A DNA stretch of 41,145 nt from JAWLGW01 sp964569055 (GTDB lineage Bacteria > Planctomycetota > J058), in contig CAZMSZ010000014.1 in assembly GCA_964569055.1 (NCBI GenBank), forward strand, positions 1 to 41,145. The letters are read 5' to 3'. The notes below the pieces were generated by a model. That model did not search any database and was not told the DNA's origin. It saw only the letters and a program-made list of their open reading frames with translations. A program made the translations under genes and the position numbers. This document shows, piece after piece, positions 9,001-16,351 of this stretch; position 1 is the first letter of the stretch; each line of letters begins with the position of its first letter.

Positions 9001-11195
9001 ACCAGGCGAGCGACCCCGAGCAGCCGCCTGCGGGCGCGACGCGTCGGGAGACCGCGCAGCTCGACTACGTGCTGGACGGCGTGGGCAACCGCCGGAGCGT
9101 GGCCGTCACGGACGCGGACGGCTCGCAGACCACCGAAAGCTACTCGGTCAACGAGCGCAACCAGTACACAGCCCGGGGTGGCGCGGCGCGGCGCCATGAC
9201 GCCAACGGGAACCTGATCGAGGACGAGCGGTTCGTCTACCGCTACGACTACCGCAACCGCCTGGCGGCGGTTGCCCGGCGCAACGGCGAGCAGCTCGAGC
9301 CGGTCGTGGAATACGGCTACGACTGCAAGAACCGGCGCGTGCGCAAGGTGGCGTACTCGAGCGTGGCCGAGGTCGGCACGACCACGGTGACCTGGGTCGG
9401 GCACGAGACCCGCTACTGCTATGACGGGTGGCGCCTGTGTGAGGAGCGCGACGAGCAGGGCCAGACGCTCGTCACCTACGTGCACGACGCCCGGTTCCTC
9501 GACGAGGTGTGCCAGATCGAGCGCACCGCGGCCCACCCCCTCGGCGCGGGCGAGCTGTACGTCCACCAGGACGCGCGCTTCAACGTGGTGGCCCTGACCG
9601 ACGCTTCGGGCGCGGTCGTGGAGCGTCGGTTCTACGACGACTTCGGCAACGCCTTCGACGCGGCGAAGGAGCCGGCGACCGAGAGCGCGGTCGGGAACCC
9701 GTTCGGCTTCCAGGGCGCGCGGCTCGACTCCGAGACGGGCCTGTACGACTTCCGCAACCGGGTGTACGACCCAGCGACGGGTCGGTTCCTCCAGGTCGAT
9801 CCGGCCTGGGACCCCGGGAACGTGGGCAACGCCTACACGTTCGCCTGGAACAACCCGACCTCCCTCTCCGACCCCGAGGGGACGCTGGTCGCCGCCTTGG
9901 CGATGCGGACCTCCCTGCGCATGGGTAATCGGGCCCTGCTGAGGTCCGCCAAGCACGGGGCCATGTTCGGGCTCCGCAGGGTCCGCGAGACGCTCGTGGC
10001 TAGGGCGGGGAACCTCGCCGTCAACATGCTCTTCGAGTTCCTCGAGCCCTGGCTGGACGAGCTGCTGAGCGACGCTGTCGACAACGGGCAGCTGGGCTTG
10101 GTCTACGGCGGCAACACCGGCACCGAGGCCCCACTGGGCGGGCTCGACGCCCACGAGGTGGTGGGCGAGTCGTTCGACAACTGCTTCCTCGCCGGAACCC
10201 TCGTCGACACAACGACCCGCGGACGCGTCCGGGTCGAAGAGGTGCAGGAAGGCGACCACATCGCGCCGCCGCCCGGGCACGAGGGCTGCACCAACCCGCG
10301 CTGCGGGCGGGTGGAGCAGTTGTTCCGCAACACCACCAGTGAGGTCGTGACCATCACCGCCGTCACCCGGCCGCGGGCGCGCGAGCGCAGGTCGGGCGGG
10401 GCAGGCGGCGGCGGCGAGGAGGGCGCCAGCGAAGACGGCGAACCTCCGTCAGCCAGCCTGAGCCAGACGATCCGCTGCACGCCCGGCCACCCCTTCTTCG
10501 TCGAGGGGCGCGGGTGGGTGTTCGCGGGCGACCTGCTGGTCGGCGACGTGTTCGAGGCCCGCGGCGAGCGGGTCGAGGTCGGGGCGGTCGAGACCCGGGC
10601 CGAGCAGGCGCAGACCTTCAACTTCGAGGTGGCCTGCCACCACACCTACTTCGTCGCCGGGTCGCAAACCCAGCCAGGGGTGCTGGTTCACAACGTCAGC
10701 CTGCGGGGTCTGATCGGGCGAGGCTCCCGACTCATGCGGGACGTGCGCCGCGGAGCTGGAGCCGCGTTCAAGGCGGGAGGCAAGACACTTGGGAGCTTCT
10801 TCCGGCGGGCCGGCAAGCGGACAGAGGACCTGGGCGATGCTGTTCTTGGGCAGTTCAAGGGGCGCGGCCTCACCTCCCAGGAGGGCTACGCCACCGCAGG
10901 CGGCAGCATCATCGACCGGTTCCTGAGCCGGGGTCCACGCAGTGCTCTCTTGGAGATCAAGTACTCGATTCCGGGCAGCGGAGGGGGGTTCGACAGGCTT
11001 GCCAAGCAGATACGGCACATGGTGGGAGAGGGTCAGCATGCTGTAGTCTGGAGCCTGAGAAGGGCCGACCCCGGGGCTCTTCGGCGCCTGCAACGGGAAC
11101 TGGGCGAAGACGTCTTCAACAGGGTCCAGTTCGTGGAGGGTGTGCGTGGGCTACACAACTGGACCAAGTTCTACTTCGGGCGCGGGCCCTTCTGA
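1..11195 (+). CDS. Giant tandem RHS/YD-repeat polymorphic toxin with Hint domain and nuclease tip (5' partial)
   Basis: This is a secreted or surface polymorphic toxin. RHS/YD repeats are known to form a cocoon-like shell enclosing a C-terminal toxin. The frame is open to the left edge, so the N-terminus is missing; residue numbers count from the GTG at base 6. An early segment around residues 150-190 (FTLSFLDLELP, REYDSRD, FGYGWRL) is typical of RHS N-terminal regions. The first YD-repeat cassette ends with an RHS core-end motif near 1307-1368 (GLYYLRSRWLDPRTGRFL, then LDPPG). A segment of about 300 residues of unknown fold follows. A second cassette starts near 1666 (NGEFYLSRTDL) and ends near 3290 (GLYDFRNRVYDPATGRFLQ). 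A dockerin-like loop lies at about 2204-2219. The Hint domain runs from Cys3393 to VLVHN (3559-3563). The last 166 residues carry D3637 and E3650-I-K3652. The secretion route is not visible. Confidence 0.95.
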   Translation, partial: NVIALTPPSGGLPARLTVRAPLELPAGHHPVVVTRTDGPSSEPVVHPFGDLPTAELALEAGAEFRTHAPVLGTASDPTDLVRYELAYAPLEAADDPDAYVPFQQGVNGVVGGELGVLDPTGLINGYYALRLRVVDALGLEAVDDAVVSVQGNFKLGVFTLSFLDLELPASGIAIRVLREYDSRDKESHDFGYGWRLNLATLDLEENLLSHDVTVHNPAHAKGRVEYRFDPEPADFLNVRHFARFTTVDRRERSTLDFVPPEGVPRDAFIRRDGVGNWFWEAFGLPFDPELYTIHQLDGTVLEVHDEEDLKRVVKPTGVTLTITRDGIIHSAGRSVKFVRDSLDRITQVTDPNGSAQRYEYDERGDLVAHVDGEGFRTTFTYLDAHYLDEWLDPRGVRCTKNEYDELGRLIATVDAQGNRLVFEHDTEGRREVTYDRLGRPTVTEYDELGRVTRITGPDGFFEQFELDALGRIVERRDRNGQVWSFTYDALGNQSSQTDPEGNEISYTYDARGNLTSVTDADGGVWQAKYDSANRLLEVIDPAGGVTTRTYDADGNLLSQRDPNGDTTTLTYDDDGDLASKLDPAGKRTLYEHDGNGRLTQRTEIIAVSGQPAVRATTSYEYDANGQRVRTTYPDGSFVAKRYAFNGRVAHRSDSQGRSLTLSYDQLGNLVERIGQDGSVERREYDANNNLIAVVDASGRREAEVDERGQVTRLRLADGSTLHNEYDPVGNLVAHVDADGGRWEYEYDGAGRCVLERDPTGAVERKTYNGKGDVTSVEDADGHVTRFEYDPCGRLIKTVFPDGSTEVVERDAAGRVLRKTDGHGRVTEFAYGAFDDQQEVTLGAGFTRYTYDSRGSVLTQTDLGGRTTSYGYDPLTGKRTSKTLPLGQTATYSYEDGVLSATTDFNGNRTELRYDGHGNRVFSIFADGTGERITYDARGEHVTAVANRHGETRYRYDPAGRLVERLEPTRAHVRYEHDARGNVTRISTPAGSYAYGHDGVGRVTSITDVQGGVTTIAYTAAGRLSEVRRPNGVTTKYTFDPVGRLTRLVHEGPSGVVAGYTYEYHPSGNRSRAIEDSGRVVAYEYDESARLTRETITEGGQTTTIAYTYDRVGNRLTKSTERPDGSTESVTYAYDANDRLLEETVTDSAVGTHTISYAYDANGNTLSRTAPGEVTTYGYDPRNRLVSVRVERGGAVADELAYRYDHLGNLVQTVRNGQVINHLVDTNRPWAQILLDTDAEGNVLATFAYDRRFPLSRTGPDGVTEYLLADGQLSVRTLTDAAGQVCGTYTYDAFGAPTASSGSSANELRYGSERFEPATGLYYLRSRWLDPRTGRFLTRDTFEGFYEEPISLHPYVYVQQNPVNRLDPPGTFGWCLMEVVAVDIPMMMLEFMLAYYELKAELAELARRKNLQGILDQLNMFLPDALDVIGSDQDFLLAQGLLVRATRDAARRSGSSDDPDAPRLPLAAKTYLFGAKVYGRAGSQLDLAAAPKGTTASGSAPSERLEHDKELYGDKAVGAQPGRVVALSAYQELRSWLEDLEQGKQIKDLHFFEYQLDAAGNQVGWNRPPIAWTVASTGVRWNVCFTEASSPSSSQVDRIARNDPHATALELRSDAEWEEIMDAIRWNGDMGPPAPSILSLAADDLGSLATRKEAIPFRNKRLPLPTNQVLEGSGVIASNGEFYLSRTDLKVQGRGLSWQFSRTYRSGVVYPDDPENDLVTDFHLGHGWSTNYDTRLANNGSGSLVSLDGEAGRYGDLFQLLLDRILGIGEGAKLDQPQAQYAPPPGVFDSVTQTLIAVLRLPRGATEPVIEVERGYIQRAANGEIHVYNADGWLIRLEDRHGNEIQLVRDVDNLLRLAIDDLGRRYRYEYTAFDHHQLLTAVVDETGDRAITFEYDPETYDLVKVTSPGGRVERYSYSKGHANPALNHNMTEVYLPDQGLEDPGVPAIVNAYQETDPASYDFDSVVSQRHGGTSQRTGLDGTVRTVASGGTYTFTYEETDLFSLVEDPDARASTTTVLDPRGYTRAYVFNKGGNPLQVEDEADLITTHRYNEDGLRIYTRTPGGQEEFLGYDGTAAIRAQRSNLIAMVVWPAPPDPEAPSGDEPAPVLTEFDYDPFFNQLRRTSESPAFERLTAKPDLAEDPHRWFTPDPERYQHFTSVKTFDYQEGPVPLLPRQLIFKLGYERDAILAVREQYAERWQVTFEHGDLNADGRVGPHDLSDWGGRGFSGDPVHVLKRVVRRGGEEPQEIATRYQYNDDGQVAREIDAEGNVTSYAYYPGGEYEPGSGAQPGYVREIVVDDFPVGSGPVRTSATAPVRATTRFEYDAFGNVRRRLDPRGVVYTSVYDPDNLLVEGRRALGADALGYVTKVTNGPNRKPTRVEIEDRGAIDSVPGRKFVKGYVYGLLDEVLEEGALLGSRWLVTRHEYDAGTLRTASVTPLGNRVEWTYDGRKLRTAETRGAGSPEASTTAWTYDANKNEQTVVLPDDDVVRYEYDGLNRRVATIRPDGSVERLELDALGKVLRQQVYGFVGGPTPSGNDQSRNVLLAETRFDLDDMHRVTAVRQLLFRAGTIAPPEEIVTRTEYDRLGRIVAQVEPDGERREVDYDGLGRAVVVRHALGNREELEYDPNGNLLTRREVESATVPEIATATFTTTFTYDALNRLTSTRDDAGQVTTVAYDSRDKPVRVVDAEGNVRTYRYDMVGRKTLEECELRVGGTGAGALDTANPHNPDGRITLAYGWDDDSRLISITDDNGNATRREYDALGRRTAEVLADGARTTFTYNDDDTVTRVVDANGTVSTRRYDVRDRLVETTVARAEGVIGTTHEAYEYDGLGRVTRCTDDGGGSASTTTVYTYDSLGRVLEERQGGASIAYTWTQDSKRDTVTYPGGRTLHYAYDEVDHPVEVSDARGVIARSEFAGPGLRLLRRTHRNGTVLDFEQGYDAVRRIVRLRHRTGPGEQAFVDREYGYNRVGYRTFERRHDDHELTDRYTYDSMYRLASTALDQASDPEQPPAGATRRETAQLDYVLDGVGNRRSVAVTDADGSQTTESYSVNERNQYTARGGAARRHDANGNLIEDERFVYRYDYRNRLAAVARRNGEQLEPVVEYGYDCKNRRVRKVAYSSVAEVGTTTVTWVGHETRYCYDGWRLCEERDEQGQTLVTYVHDARFLDEVCQIERTAAHPLGAGELYVHQDARFNVVALTDASGAVVERRFYDDFGNAFDAAKEPATESAVGNPFGFQGARLDSETGLYDFRNRVYDPATGRFLQVDPAWDPGNVGNAYTFAWNNPTSLSDPEGTLVAALAMRTSLRMGNRALLRSAKHGAMFGLRRVRETLVARAGNLAVNMLFEFLEPWLDELLSDAVDNGQLGLVYGGNTGTEAPLGGLDAHEVVGESFDNCFLAGTLVDTTTRGRVRVEEVQEGDHIAPPPGHEGCTNPRCGRVEQLFRNTTSEVVTITAVTRPRARERRSGGAGGGGEEGASEDGEPPSASLSQTIRCTPGHPFFVEGRGWVFAGDLLVGDVFEARGERVEVGAVETRAEQAQTFNFEVACHHTYFVAGSQTQPGVLVHNVSLRGLIGRGSRLMRDVRRGAGAAFKAGGKTLGSFFRRAGKRTEDLGDAVLGQFKGRGLTSQEGYATAGGSIIDRFLSRGPRSALLEIKYSIPGSGGGFDRLAKQIRHMVGEGQHAVVWSLRRADPGALRRLQRELGEDVFNRVQFVEGVRGLHNWTKFYFGRGPF

Positions 11196-11204
11196 GGTTT
11201 GGTA

Positions 11205-11933
11205 GTGCAGGCACAGGTCGTGAGAGAGGTGCTCGAGGCGTTCTCCGGCGAGCTTGCTGACCGCTATCCTGGGTTCTCTCCCGTGGGACCCACGGCCGCG
11301 GGATCGCCTGTCTGGGCCGCATCGATTCCCGGTTTCAGTTGTTTTCTGGTCTTCCAGCCCAATCAGAAGCGCTCGGGATTCACCCTTGAGGTCGCGTGGA
11401 GCCTCTCGGGCGAGTACCCGAATCGGGGAGGGCAGTACACCCCGTACTTGAACGGGGACTCGCGCCTGAACATCCCTCCTGCGACGCCTGTCGACGGGGG
11501 CCTTCGGGGGAGGCTGAACGGCCTCATCACCCTTGAGGACGACCTCTGGTGGAACCTGGCTTCTGGGAAGCTCGAGCCATTTCAGCGGATCCCCTCCGAC
11601 GGTGCGAAGAAGCCTACTAAGGCCAATGTCTCCGCATGCGTGGCCGACGCCAGCGAGAAGGTAGGCACTCTAGCGCTAGAGTACTTCGATCGTTGCTGCC
11701 GAGACTACTGTGGCACACAGCAGGCGATCCAGCTGGCTGCCGCCATTCGTGCAGCGACCCCGGAGGAAGTGCAGGATCGGGAAACACCCGCGAAGAAGGC
11801 AAAGGGCACGAGGGCCAAGTCCACCACGCCCAAGGACTCCGGCACCAAGGGCAGCCCCATGAAGAGGGCGACCGGAGGAGGCAAGCGCTCGACGAAGAGG
11901 AGGGCCTCAGACTCGCGTTCGCGGCGCGGCTGA
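11205..11933 (+). CDS. Candidate immunity protein for the RHS tip toxin
   Basis: The position directly behind the toxin tip suggests a cognate immunity protein; no family was recognised. The GTG at 11205 lies 7 nt after a GAGG that overlaps the toxin stop codon, which suggests translational coupling. An in-frame TTG at 11199 and GTG at 11220 are alternatives. The roughly 242-residue product has a mixed alpha/beta body rich in aromatics (PGFSCFLVFQPNQ, GFTLEVAWSLSGEYPNR) with no signal peptide, consistent with a cytoplasmic antidote. The last 45 or so residues are Lys/Arg/Ser/Thr-rich and look disordered. Codon use is less GC-biased than in the RHS shell, as expected of a swapped toxin-immunity tip. 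The immunity role is inferred from position alone. Confidence 0.6.
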   Translation: MQAQVVREVLEAFSGELADRYPGFSPVGPTAAGSPVWAASIPGFSCFLVFQPNQKRSGFTLEVAWSLSGEYPNRGGQYTPYLNGDSRLNIPPATPVDGGLRGRLNGLITLEDDLWWNLASGKLEPFQRIPSDGAKKPTKANVSACVADASEKVGTLALEYFDRCCRDYCGTQQAIQLAAAIRAATPEEVQDRETPAKKAKGTRAKSTTPKDSGTKGSPMKRATGGGKRSTKRRASDSRSRRG

Positions 11934-11950
11934 GCTCAGCGGCTGCAGAG

Positions 11951-12328
11951 TCAGAAGTCGACCGCGAGATGCCACCGTGCACCGACGTGCTCCGCTAGGT
12001 CGAGCACCCGCTCGACTTCGCGCAGATCAGCGAGGACGTCGCCCATGCGTGACGACTTCGCAACCTCCTTCACCATTGCACGAACAACGCGCAGACCCTC
12101 CTCCGGCGAGTACCAGCTCTCCGGAGGAAGCTCGTCGGCAATCTCGTCCTCCACCAGGTCCGCGATCTCCGCCGGACTTGCGCTGATGAAGTCGCCTAGA
12201 TCCCTCACACCCAGCTTGGCCGCCAACCGTGAGATTGCGGGGGCGCTTCGGGCCAACGCCTTGCCGTTTAGGAACGGATCCAGGTTGGGCACTTCTCGGT
12301 CAAGCACGACGTACCAGGCGAGGCTCAT
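11951..12328 (-). CDS. Conserved hypothetical protein (125 aa)
   Basis: This small soluble protein starts MSLAWYVVLDREVP and ends GARWHLAVDF. From memory, proteins with this type of start and end are widespread in bacteria, often beside toxin-immunity genes, but I know no assigned function. The ATG at 12328 is preceded by AAGGA at good spacing. The gene lies 26 bp downstream of the nuclease-NTPase gene on the same strand, so the two are probably cotranscribed. It converges with the candidate immunity gene, 17 bp away. It has no membrane segment or signal peptide. It may be a second immunity protein or an accessory of the NTPase; the sequence does not decide. Confidence 0.75.
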   Translation of the reverse strand: MSLAWYVVLDREVPNLDPFLNGKALARSAPAISRLAAKLGVRDLGDFISASPAEIADLVEDEIADELPPESWYSPEEGLRVVRAMVKEVAKSSRMGDVLADLREVERVLDLAEHVGARWHLAVDF

Positions 12329-12354
12329 CCGGTTCCTTCTCGTTCTTCGGCTGC

Positions 12355-15300
12355 CTACTCCAGCGACCGGTCTTCCTCGTCATCGCGCCGCCACTCGCGT
12401 GCGTGTGCCACGCTCGTCTCAACCTCGTACCGTGCCCACTCCCTGATGGGCTTCAGCGGATGCGAGAGGAAGGACCGTGCCATCTGCGCCTGCAACTCGT
12501 GCTCCGCTGCGATGTCACCCGAGTAGATCTGAAGGCGATGCCCTCCCAGACAGAACTCCCTGAGAGTACGCTCGTCGGAGCCGAACTGCGCCAGGACCAA
12601 CTCGGTGATTGCTGGAACGGTCGGGTTGCCCGCTGCGTCATGCCCGGGGAGCGGGAGAGCGCCCGCGATCCCCCGCGCCCCCGCCACTCCAGCGCTGCCG
12701 AGCCAGAGTGCTACAGACTCGACGTCCAACGCGGCAACCAGCTCGCGGGCGTCCTCACCCCAGAGAGCGCGGTAGCCTTGCGCATCGCTGAGCAGTACGC
12801 GTCCGATCTGTTGCACCACTAGACCAGGGTGCGTCCTGTTCAGCGCCACCAACACCGCAGCCCCGGCGCTACGCTCGTGCAGGTGATCTGCCACGAGGAT
12901 GTCCGCAGCCAGGGCCGCCGCGCGGTCCGGCTCCTCTTCAGCAAGCGCCTTGAGCAGTTGCTCCAGGTGGTAGGAGTCGTTGTGGCGGCGCAACTCCCCC
13001 GGCTGCTCGAGGAATCTCCAGATCACTTCTCGGAGACCTGCATCCGCGAGCGGATCGGCCAGCTCTCCATCCCTTGGTCGAATTCGGAATCCGAGAATCT
13101 CTAGCCCGACATGGAGATTGCTAGAGCGCTCCTCCTCGTCGCGGGCGCTTGCAGACAAGCGCTCAATGATCTCGCGCAGCTCGTCTGGGCCAACCTGGTG
13201 CCCGTCCAGATCGAGCGCGAAGGCATGCAGGCTGTGTGCTGGCATCAGGCGCTGATCGACCAGGCGCAGTGCGCGTCCTACCGGGTCGGTGTGTGCCCGA
13301 GCCGAAAGTGCCAGGTTCATGGCTGCGTCTGGCAATTGGCCCTCGAGATCGTCGATGACTTGGTTCACGGACGGGGCATTTTGCGGGTGTTGGGAGAGCA
13401 ACCCGGAGATATAGCCACGACAGAAGGAAGCATCAGGGCTTCCGCTAGCGGGATCTACGAGGGCAGCAAGCAGACTGGCGTCGCTATCCCTTCGCCCCAG
13501 CGAGAAGCCCAAGTGCCCTGCGCCCGTCGCTGAATCCGTCTTCAACCACGCGAGCTCCGCCCCCAGCGCCTGGACGTCGTCGGCCAGCTGCGTTGCCAGC
13601 GTGTCAACTCCTCGCGACCATCGCGCGCGCTCCTCCCGATCCCAGGGAGCGGTGGTCATGGCAAGGAGTAGTCGGCCGTGGAGGTCAGTAGGCTTGAGCT
13701 CCTCGAGCCACTGCTCGACCGCTCTCCTCTCCTCAGTCGGGAGCCGGTTCCGTTCCGAAGCCTCTTCGGCGTCCCAGCGGAGGAAGCTCTCAATGCCAGC
13801 GACGATGCGTGCTTGCTCTCGTTCTTCGACCCGTGCGGCTTCGACTACCTGACGCAGGCGGATCAGATGCCCATGGCTAAGGAGAGTGTGGAGGTTCTCT
13901 CTCACGACTTCGAGCGCCTTGTCCCTCAGCTCCTGATGCTCGCTGCTGCGCATTCGGTTCAGCAGCTCGAGAGGTAGCGTCGTGCACGCCTCAGCTTCAC
14001 TTCGGGAACTGGGTTCCCAATCTTCCGGGGGAACCCGTCCCGCAATGATTGTCGGCTGTCCCCGGCGCGTGATGCCGTGACGGGCGAAGATCGGGTCTAG
14101 CGCCTGGATGGCGAGGGCCCGCTCGTCGGCCTGGGAAGAGAAGATCCTGGCCTCAAGCACTCGGAGTCGCTCTGGAAATGGCAGGGCGGTCCCGGAGAGA
14201 TAGGGGCGGTGGACTTGCCGCCAGATCGCGGTCGCGTTGTTTCCGATCCGCTGCTCCGTTTCGTGCAGCGCAAGGCGGAAGAGGATTGCCTCGGCCGAGT
14301 GGAAGTATTCGCCGAAGGCCACGATCCGCTCCATCAGCCAGACGAGCCTTCGGCGGGGACCCCAGCCACCGAGCGGTTCCTCGCCCCGGACCGCGGAGAG
14401 GTCCGGCGAGCCCGTGACAAGGGACTCCAGGATGGGCAAGAACGCTCCTGGATCGGTGTCCACCAGTGTCTCAAGGCGTAGGACGGTGCCCAGCTCCGTC
14501 AATGCGTCAGGCGTCAGGTCCCGGGCCCAGCCTCGAAAGTAGGAGGAGACGAACTCACGCACCTCCTGGGAGGCGCTGCTCGCAACGCGGTCCTGGAACG
14601 CGGCCAGGAGGCCGCTTGGTAGACGCTGAAGAAATCCCGGGAGGTCATGCCGTAGCCACCTCTCCCAGGCGTCACGGAAGGCGAGGTTGGCGACGATCTT
14701 GGGCGTCACGTAGAGGTAGCGCCCGCCCATGGCAAGAAAGCCGGGGCTGTCCTTGAGGCGAGAGGCGCGTTCGAGCACAACACGATGGTCCGGGTGTCCG
14801 AGTGCTCGGCAGAGCGCGACGAGTTCCTCGGACACGTCCTCGCGGAACCCAACGCGGGTCACGAGGGAGACGGCCCCGAGCACGTCACGATCGGTGGGAT
14901 CGGGCAGGCGTCTCGAGTAGTAGCTCTGAATCGATGGGAGCCCCTGATCGAGCGACTCCCCTCCGACGAGGAGAGCGTCGCTGTCGCAGAGGTCAGCCGC
15001 AAGACGGACAAAGCCACCTGAGAGATCGACGTACCTGGTGCGCCTAGCTTCTGGGACGTGGGGGTAGTTGCTGCTGAGGATGCGCCGGACCGTATCGGCT
15101 GGGATGCGGTCCAGGTGGGTCCGGGGAGCACCGCCGCGGATCTCGATGTTCTCGTTGTGGATGGCGATAACTCGAACTCTGTCGCGATGCCCTCGCAGTG
15201 TTTCCAGCAGCTGAAGGCGAGTATCGAGAGTGCACTCGTCTGCGACGATCACAGCGAAGACGTGATCTCGGGCAGCCGCGATGCGCGCAAGACGGCGAGC

Positions 15301-16068
15301 CTGTGCTTCGTCAGCGGTGTAGACCACGAGCCCCTCCGCCCCTGGGATCCGCCGGAGCACCTCGAAGGCCAGGCGACTCTTGCCGACGCCAGCCTCACCC
15401 CCGAGCACGAGGATGGGATCACGTACGGGGTTCGAGATGAGGACGTGGTCCTCGATCCGCCGTTCCACGTCGGCCCACCCCTCGACCGGGACATAGGTGG
15501 GCGTGACGCAGGTGATGTTCTTTCCCCAAGCGTTCAATGGCAGCGCGTCTTTGAGCTCGATCGCAAAGAACCGCGAGACGACTCCAGGGTACCGACCCGC
15601 CCAGGCAGCCAAGTCGTCCGCCGTCAGCACCCGAGGAGGAGGTGAGGCCGGTGCCCAGGCGCGAATCTCGGTAGAGATCGCGTCGAGCCATGCGGTCACC
15701 TTGGTGTCCGGAACGCTGTCGCAGATCGCAAGCCGGTAGCCATGGCCCTGCTCGAGCAGCGAGCGCGCGTAGGGTTTGTTCACCTCCCGCAGAAGGTCAG
15801 GAATGGTCGCGTTCGGGTGGTCGGTCGCCTTGAACTGCCAGCACGTGGGCACCTCGAGCCACCCGTTCGCGTCGGGTGCGATGCCCTCGACCACGCGCGT
15901 GTCAACACCGCCGTCGGGCTGGTTCGTGCGCTCGTTCGTCCGCACCCGGTCGAGCCGTAGTGAGTGGGCGAAGGCATGCGCGCGCAGGAGCGCATCGACG
16001 AAGGAGGTGAAGAGATCACCTCCGGGCCCCTGTAGTCGGGTGACGTCGACTGCTCGAACGGTCCACAT
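12355..16068 (-). CDS. Predicted antiviral NTPase with N-terminal Mrr/Cap4-like nuclease (Avs/STAND-like)
   Basis: This 1237-aa protein has three regions. Residues 1-130 resemble a PD-(D/E)XK nuclease: PDGGVD at 51-56, then WQFK at 77-80, the QxK variant seen in Mrr- and Cap4-type enzymes. A P-loop NTPase follows, with Walker A GGEAGVGKS at 223-231 and Walker B FAVIVADE at 271-278. The remaining 800 or so residues are alpha-helical and look like a repeat solenoid. This layout matches Avs-type STAND defence proteins, in which a C-terminal sensor triggers an N-terminal nuclease. The ATG at 16068 is chosen because the nuclease homology begins there; the 54 upstream codons read poorly as protein, and no strong ribosome site is seen. 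G+C bias is lower than in housekeeping genes, suggesting transfer. The defence role is inferred from architecture. Confidence 0.75.
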   Translation of the reverse strand: MWTVRAVDVTRLQGPGGDLFTSFVDALLRAHAFAHSLRLDRVRTNERTNQPDGGVDTRVVEGIAPDANGWLEVPTCWQFKATDHPNATIPDLLREVNKPYARSLLEQGHGYRLAICDSVPDTKVTAWLDAISTEIRAWAPASPPPRVLTADDLAAWAGRYPGVVSRFFAIELKDALPLNAWGKNITCVTPTYVPVEGWADVERRIEDHVLISNPVRDPILVLGGEAGVGKSRLAFEVLRRIPGAEGLVVYTADEAQARRLARIAAARDHVFAVIVADECTLDTRLQLLETLRGHRDRVRVIAIHNENIEIRGGAPRTHLDRIPADTVRRILSSNYPHVPEARRTRYVDLSGGFVRLAADLCDSDALLVGGESLDQGLPSIQSYYSRRLPDPTDRDVLGAVSLVTRVGFREDVSEELVALCRALGHPDHRVVLERASRLKDSPGFLAMGGRYLYVTPKIVANLAFRDAWERWLRHDLPGFLQRLPSGLLAAFQDRVASSASQEVREFVSSYFRGWARDLTPDALTELGTVLRLETLVDTDPGAFLPILESLVTGSPDLSAVRGEEPLGGWGPRRRLVWLMERIVAFGEYFHSAEAILFRLALHETEQRIGNNATAIWRQVHRPYLSGTALPFPERLRVLEARIFSSQADERALAIQALDPIFARHGITRRGQPTIIAGRVPPEDWEPSSRSEAEACTTLPLELLNRMRSSEHQELRDKALEVVRENLHTLLSHGHLIRLRQVVEAARVEEREQARIVAGIESFLRWDAEEASERNRLPTEERRAVEQWLEELKPTDLHGRLLLAMTTAPWDREERARWSRGVDTLATQLADDVQALGAELAWLKTDSATGAGHLGFSLGRRDSDASLLAALVDPASGSPDASFCRGYISGLLSQHPQNAPSVNQVIDDLEGQLPDAAMNLALSARAHTDPVGRALRLVDQRLMPAHSLHAFALDLDGHQVGPDELREIIERLSASARDEEERSSNLHVGLEILGFRIRPRDGELADPLADAGLREVIWRFLEQPGELRRHNDSYHLEQLLKALAEEEPDRAAALAADILVADHLHERSAGAAVLVALNRTHPGLVVQQIGRVLLSDAQGYRALWGEDARELVAALDVESVALWLGSAGVAGARGIAGALPLPGHDAAGNPTVPAITELVLAQFGSDERTLREFCLGGHRLQIYSGDIAAEHELQAQMARSFLSHPLKPIREWARYEVETSVAHAREWRRDDEEDRSLE

Positions 16069-16351
16069 GGCGGAGGTCCAGGATACTACCGCTGGCCACA
16101 GCTCGCTCCGTATCGCTCTGCGCCCAATCACTGGGACGCAACTGGCCTTTCGTCTTGCTAGCGTCCCGGCCCGGGCATGCTTCTCAACGGCCAGGGGTCG
16201 GGCTATGGGGCGCACCCCTGGGCCACCCATTGGGACACGGCTCGGGGCTCGGGCGGGTGCCGCAAGTCGTTCCCCTCCAAGGCCCGGGCGCTAGAGATGG
16301 TCCAAGGTGGTGATCCACGCTGGGGTGTGCCCCCATGCCCGGCCCGATACA

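Noticed and set aside
10182..10695. Hint domain as a true intein
   Set aside because: The downstream part is a variable toxin tip rather than the continuation of a split host protein, and the VLVHN ending is typical of pretoxin Hint domains that only cleave.
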